Part shown: piece after piece, positions 44,530 to 48,307 of the stretch
How positions within the stretch are numbered: the stretch's first letter is position 1
Layout of the letters: each line of letters starts with the position of its first letter
Assembly: GCA_023228665.1 (NCBI GenBank)
Contig: JALOAR010000001.1
Coordinates: forward strand, 1 to 48,307
Length of the DNA stretch: 48,307 nt
Reading direction: 5' to 3'
Source: Candidatus Colwelliibacteriota bacterium
Lineage (GTDB): Bacteria; Patescibacteriota; Minisyncoccia; UBA6257; Colwellbacteraceae
Notes under the pieces: model-generated
Seen by the model: the letters and a program-made list of their open reading frames with translations, nothing else
The model's database searches: none
Told to the model about the DNA's origin: nothing
Made by a program: the position numbers and the translations under genes

Positions 44530-45446
44530 AGATAAAGCGCAAGTTTTTAAATATATATTCAGATTATATTAAGGGTAATATTTCTTCTAAGCGGAAAATG
44601 AGGGTTATTTTTGACGCTTCTAACGGCTTTTCTGCTCAAGTAATGAAATCTTCTTTAAAAAATAATCGCGATATTGAGGCTTTTTACATAAATGATAAGC
44701 CGGACGGAAATTTTCCAGGACATGGACCTGATCCTTTTTCTGCCGGTGCAATGGATCAGGTAAAGAGAGAAGTTTTAAAAAATAAGGCTGATTTAGGTTT
44801 TATATTTGATGCTGACGGGGATAGGGTATTTGCAATCGATAATAAAGGCCGTTACGTTCATTCTGATTTTTTAACTAAGCTATATATAGAAGCTTATTTT
44901 CCTAAAAAAGTGGTATTAGATCGTCGAATAGGCTGGTTGGTGACTAGGGAATTAAGCGGCAAGACGGAAATATTCAAATCTAAAGTCGGGCATTCTTATA
45001 TGAAGGATATGATGAAAAAGCATTCGGCTGATTTCGGAGCCGAGGAATCAGGCCATTATTATTTCAGCGTGGAAGGTTCTTATATGGATTCGGGAGCTAT
45101 GATGTCAGCCAGATTAATATCGGCGATATCCGAAAAAAAATCTTTTTCGGAATGGATTGATTCCCAGCCTAAATATTATAGGTTTGGAGAGGCTTCTTTT
45201 TCTGTGAGCGATATCAGTATGGCGATAAAAAATATAGCGAAATACGCGAAAGAGCAAGGTTTTAGTATGGATTTTAAAGACGGCTTATCTGCAGAAAGGC
45301 AAGATATGCAGTTTAATGTAAGGCCTTCTGCCAACCAGCCACTTATGAGGATAGATGCGGAATCGACATCTGAAGATGTTTTGAAAAAAGAGATGCAAGT
45401 GATACAATCGCTTATTAAAGAAAATAAAGATAAAGAGCGATTATGA
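44526..45446 (+). CDS. phosphohexomutase domains II-IV (split gene, C-terminal part)
   Basis: A 306-residue protein with the remaining phosphohexomutase domains. It carries the metal-binding loop FDADGDR, the sugar-binding loop GAEESGHYYF and the phosphate-binding C-terminal segment RPSANQPLMRID. It overlaps the domain I ORF by 4 nt (ATGA), so translation could be coupled. Together the pieces give about 433 residues, close to the normal 450. One extra A in the AAA at 44524-44526 would fuse both frames. Confidence 0.87.
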   Translation: MKIKRKFLNIYSDYIKGNISSKRKMRVIFDASNGFSAQVMKSSLKNNRDIEAFYINDKPDGNFPGHGPDPFSAGAMDQVKREVLKNKADLGFIFDADGDRVFAIDNKGRYVHSDFLTKLYIEAYFPKKVVLDRRIGWLVTRELSGKTEIFKSKVGHSYMKDMMKKHSADFGAEESGHYYFSVEGSYMDSGAMMSARLISAISEKKSFSEWIDSQPKYYRFGEASFSVSDISMAIKNIAKYAKEQGFSMDFKDGLSAERQDMQFNVRPSANQPLMRIDAESTSEDVLKKEMQVIQSLIKENKDKERL

Positions 45447-46027
45447 ATTCCAAGGATATTCTTGTTATAGATATCGAGACAAAAAATACGTTTTTTGACG
45501 TTGGGGGCCAGGCAAATATAAAAGATCTTGATATGTCTTTAACGTGCGCTTATTCATATAATGAAGGCTCTTATTTGAGTTTTTGGGAAAAAGATCTGAA
45601 AGAGTTGGAAAAGAGAATGAAAGAAGCAGCTTTAATTATAGGGTTTAGCATTAATAGGTTTGATCTTCCTGTTTTGAATAAGTATTTCGATTTTAACGCC
45701 AATGCGCTAAAGAGGCTGGACCTTCTTGAAGAAATAGAAATGAGTGCTGGAAAAAGAATAGGCTTAGATCTTCTTGCTCATACCAATCTTGGCATCGGAA
45801 AAACTCATAATGGATTGGAAGCTGTTAAATTTTGGAACGAAGGAAATTTAGAAGAACTTGAAGCATATTGTCTTAATGATGTTAAGGTAACCAAAGATCT
45901 TTATGAGCTGGCAAAATCTCAAAATTATCTTATGATGCCGCAGAGAGGATCAGACGAACTTATAAGGGTTAATCTTGATTTTAATGAAAAGATCAGAGAA
46001 GCGACAACGGAAAACACTTTATTTTGA
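45443..46027 (+). CDS. RNase H-like 3'-5' exonuclease
   Basis: A 194-residue protein with the DnaQ-like fold. It has VIDIETKN (first acidic pair), IGFSINRFDLPVL, the DLLAHTNLGIG segment and YCLNDVKVTKDLY (last Asp). This resembles the YprB-type ribonuclease-H-like family; the exact substrate is unknown. It overlaps the previous gene by 4 nt (ATGA) and the cysteine desulfurase by 44 nt, so the three are probably co-translated. Confidence 0.78.
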   Translation: MNSKDILVIDIETKNTFFDVGGQANIKDLDMSLTCAYSYNEGSYLSFWEKDLKELEKRMKEAALIIGFSINRFDLPVLNKYFDFNANALKRLDLLEEIEMSAGKRIGLDLLAHTNLGIGKTHNGLEAVKFWNEGNLEELEAYCLNDVKVTKDLYELAKSQNYLMMPQRGSDELIRVNLDFNEKIREATTENTLF

Positions 46028-47186
46028 CCACGCAGCGACAACTCCTTTAACGAAGGAAGCTTTTTGGGCTATAGAAGAGGCTTATAGTGAAGGCCTCGGC
46101 AATCCCGGATCAATACATTCGTTTGGGAGAAAGGCTTTAGCTCTTCTTGATAAGAGCAGGGAAAAAATTGCCGGCATGCTTGGAGGCGATTTTAGCGGGG
46201 TTGTATTTACTGGTTCGGCGACAGAAGCTAATAATCTTGCTGTCAGGGGAACGGCAAAGAGATATATAAGGCGTCCAGGCATTTCTGATGGGGATTTTCC
46301 TGCCAGAATAGTAATTTCCGATGCAGAGCATGAATCAGTAGAAAAAATAGCGGAAAAAATGTCTGAAGAAGGATGCGAGGTTGTTAGGGTGAGGGTTAAG
46401 AAGGACGGCTGTATCGATCTTAAGGCGCTAGAGGAGGCAATAAACGGGAGAACGGCGCTTGTTTCGCTGATATTTACTAATAATGAGACCGGAGCGGTTA
46501 ATAATATTAAAAGAGCTTCAAGCATAATATCTGAAATTAGAAAAGAAAGAGATTACCCTTTGTTTCATATAGATGCTTCGCAATCTTTCCGATATGAAGA
46601 TTGCTCTTTTCTTAAAACGGGGGCTGATATGATTACTTTGTCTTCTCATAAAGTAGGCGGGCCAAAGGGAGTTGGAGTTCTTTGCTGCCGAAATAAGGAT
46701 ATTCTTAAAAAAATAGAGCCTCTTATATTAGGCGGAGGGCAGGAGTTTGGGTATCGATCGGGAACAGAGAATATTCCTGCTATATCAGGTTTTACTGTTG
46801 CTCTTGAGGAAGCGGATCGCTTAAGGAAAAAAGAAACAGAAAGATTAAGAGGGATTAAAAAATATTTATTCGAAGGCATATCGGAAATTTTTCCAAAAAC
46901 AAGAGTAAACGGTCCAAAGATAGAAAGCAGTTCTCCTCATATTTTAAATATATGGCTTCCGGGAAAAAGTGCGGAAGAAGTGGTCGTATTTTTAGATATG
47001 GCAGGCATAGCAGTGTCTTACGGTTCGGCTTGTTCGGCGAGGGCTTTTAAATCTTCGAGAGTATTAGAATCAATGGGCTATTCGGAAAAGCGTGTTTTAG
47101 AAAGCATAAGGATAAGCTCTGGAAGAGAAACCACTATGGCTGAAGCAAAAGCTTTTATCAGTATTTTTAGAAAGCTGGAAATTTAG
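45984..47186 (+). CDS. cysteine desulfurase (NifS/IscS family)
   Basis: A PLP enzyme of about 400 residues that releases sulfur from cysteine for Fe-S clusters or tRNA thiolation. It has the N-terminal YFDHAATTPLTKEA, HIDASQSF, PLP-lysine LSSHKVGGPKGVG and the catalytic Cys loop YGSACSARAF. I start at ATG 45984; a TTG three codons upstream is possible. The first 44 nt overlap the exonuclease gene. No iscU or Fe-S scaffold is seen in the window. Confidence 0.94.
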   Translation: MKRSEKRQRKTLYFDHAATTPLTKEAFWAIEEAYSEGLGNPGSIHSFGRKALALLDKSREKIAGMLGGDFSGVVFTGSATEANNLAVRGTAKRYIRRPGISDGDFPARIVISDAEHESVEKIAEKMSEEGCEVVRVRVKKDGCIDLKALEEAINGRTALVSLIFTNNETGAVNNIKRASSIISEIRKERDYPLFHIDASQSFRYEDCSFLKTGADMITLSSHKVGGPKGVGVLCCRNKDILKKIEPLILGGGQEFGYRSGTENIPAISGFTVALEEADRLRKKETERLRGIKKYLFEGISEIFPKTRVNGPKIESSSPHILNIWLPGKSAEEVVVFLDMAGIAVSYGSACSARAFKSSRVLESMGYSEKRVLESIRISSGRETTMAEAKAFISIFRKLEI

Positions 47187-47269
47187 CCTTAATAGGCAAA
47201 TTATTGCTTTATATAAGCTAATTTTTGTGTTTTAATTTGTTAATAAAATCAGGGTAATTTTCTGAAAAT

Positions 47270-48307
47270 ATGCTAAAAGATAAGCCATCACTTCCGGAAA
47301 TAGAAAAAAAGGTTCTTGATTTTTGGGATAAGAACCATATTTTTGAAAAAACTATTGAACATAGAAAGAAGAATAAAGCTTTTTCTTTCTATGACGGGCC
47401 TCCCTTTGCGACGGGGTTGCCTCATTACGGTCATATATTAGCAACGACAATAAAGGATTCAGTTACGAGATTTTGGACAATGAAGGGGTATAAAGTGGAG
47501 CGTCGCGTTGGCTGGGACTGCCACGGTTTGCCGGTTGAAAATTTGATTGAAAAAGAGCTTGGCTTAAAAGATAAGTCTCAAGTTGAGGAAATGGGCATAG
47601 AGAAATTTAATGATGCCTGCCGGGCGGCTGTTTTTCGTTCGGTCGGAGATTTTCAAAAAACTTTAAAGAGAGTTGGCCGTTGGGCTGATTATTCAAATTC
47701 TTATGCTACTTTTGATAATGATTATGTTGAGTCGGTTTGGTGGGTTTTTAAGGCATTATGGGATGAAGGGCTTATTTATTCCGATTACAGGGTAACTCCA
47801 TATTGTCCGAGGTGTGGAACTCCGCTTTCTAATTTTGAAGTTAACCAAGGCTATAAGGATACCGAGGAATCGGCTATATTTATAAAATTTAAATTGAAAG
47901 AACAGGCGGATAATATACCTACTTATTTTGTTGCTTGGACTACAACTCCTTGGACGTTGACGGCAAACGCGGCTTTAGCGGTAAATAATAATATTGATTA
48001 TGTATATGCAGTAAGAAAAACCGATAAGGGAGAGGAGAGGCTGATATTTGCCAAAGAAAGGCTTGAAGCTCTTGGTCTGGACAGCTCAAGGATTGAAAGA
48101 GAGGTAAAGGGCAACGAACTGGCTGGAAAAGAATATGAGCCGATATTTAATTTTATTGAGCCGGAAAAAAGAGCTCATTTTGTAATAACCGCTGATTTTG
48201 TGTCTGTGGAAGATGGAAGCGGAATAGTTCATATAGCTCCGGCGTTCGGTGCGGATGATATGGAAGCAGCAAGAGAAAACAATATCCCGGTTATATTAAC
48301 TGTTAAC
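47270..48307 (+). CDS. ileS: isoleucyl-tRNA synthetase, N-terminal part (runs off the window)
   Basis: An open frame of 346 codons to the right edge. DGPPFATGLPHYGHILATT contains the class I HIGH signature (HYGH). RRVGWDCHGLPVENLIEKELG is typical of the type 2, eukaryote-like IleRS group, and WTTTPWTLTANAAL belongs to the editing domain. The KMSKS motif and anticodon domain lie outside the window. The start is ATG 47270, 83 nt after the desulfurase stop; no Shine-Dalgarno is visible. Confidence 0.95.
   Translation, partial: MLKDKPSLPEIEKKVLDFWDKNHIFEKTIEHRKKNKAFSFYDGPPFATGLPHYGHILATTIKDSVTRFWTMKGYKVERRVGWDCHGLPVENLIEKELGLKDKSQVEEMGIEKFNDACRAAVFRSVGDFQKTLKRVGRWADYSNSYATFDNDYVESVWWVFKALWDEGLIYSDYRVTPYCPRCGTPLSNFEVNQGYKDTEESAIFIKFKLKEQADNIPTYFVAWTTTPWTLTANAALAVNNNIDYVYAVRKTDKGEERLIFAKERLEALGLDSSRIEREVKGNELAGKEYEPIFNFIEPEKRAHFVITADFVSVEDGSGIVHIAPAFGADDMEAARENNIPVILTVN

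Overview
The window looks like a chromosomal segment of a Candidate Phyla Radiation bacterium, most likely Parcubacteria/Patescibacteria. This is an inference from gene content, not a database match. The reasons are AT-rich coding DNA with short intergenic gaps, a reduced type IV secretion/pilus-like cluster (PrgI, VirB4, VirB6-like and a TrbC/VirB2-like pilin), several unusually short or degenerate housekeeping proteins, DUF5320/DUF134 genes, and a membrane-tethered Clp ATPase. TGA is used as a stop (for example the ATGA overlap of the MFS gene and polX at 23624-23627), so the UGA=Gly code of some CPR lineages does not apply.

Layout. 1-7.3 kb: end of an unknown gene, a convergent terminator, then the secretion/pilus cluster on the minus strand (pilin, VirB4, PrgI, an unknown protein, a VirB6-like protein with a Cys-rich ectodomain). 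7.4-14.2 kb: rsmA and a UvrD helicase, a divergent M23-like pseudoenzyme, yifB plus a DksA/TraR-like gene, divergent ruvA and a short MurE-like ligase. 14.2-15.2 kb: three small genes with their own signals. 15.2-25.9 kb: plus-strand genes for a beta-CASP nuclease, a LOG-like protein, two transporters, a membrane protein overlapping a Clp ATPase, a half-length MFS protein, PolX and a NUDIX hydrolase. 25.8-27.0 kb: infC-rpmI-rplT on the minus strand, with rplT overlapping the NUDIX gene antisense. 27.0-29.2 kb: a candidate structured RNA, a DUF6941-like gene, a duplicated tmRNA 3' end, tmRNA and smpB. 29.2-32.5 kb: argS, dus, DUF5320, DUF134. 32.5-34.7 kb: seven tRNAs (Trp, Phe, two Arg, Pro, His, Gly), a broken HNH gene and a coiled-coil membrane protein. 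34.8-38.1 kb: lactate permease, CaCA antiporter and three tiny SD-led ORFs. 38.2-44.0 kb: glyA-folD facing ftsK-rodZ-like-recA. 44.1 kb to the end: a phosphohexomutase split into two overlapping ORFs, an RNase H-like exonuclease, a cysteine desulfurase and the 5' part of ileS.

Two expression styles stand out. Many housekeeping genes have a TATAAT-like hexamer ending 6-11 nt before the start codon and no Shine-Dalgarno sequence, as expected for leaderless mRNAs. Five tiny unknown genes instead carry strong Shine-Dalgarno sequences, and three of them also have TTGACA-type promoters. The most unusual items are: a possible leaderless AUC start for IF3; overlapping head-to-head -10 elements between divergent genes; a membrane Clp ATPase whose first AAA module has lost all its catalytic signatures; an ArgRS without the HIGH histidines; terminators whose loops hold the stop codon of the gene they end; inverted T-arm copies about 60 nt downstream of tmRNA and tRNA-His; and an orphan structured RNA candidate at 27.0-27.24 kb.
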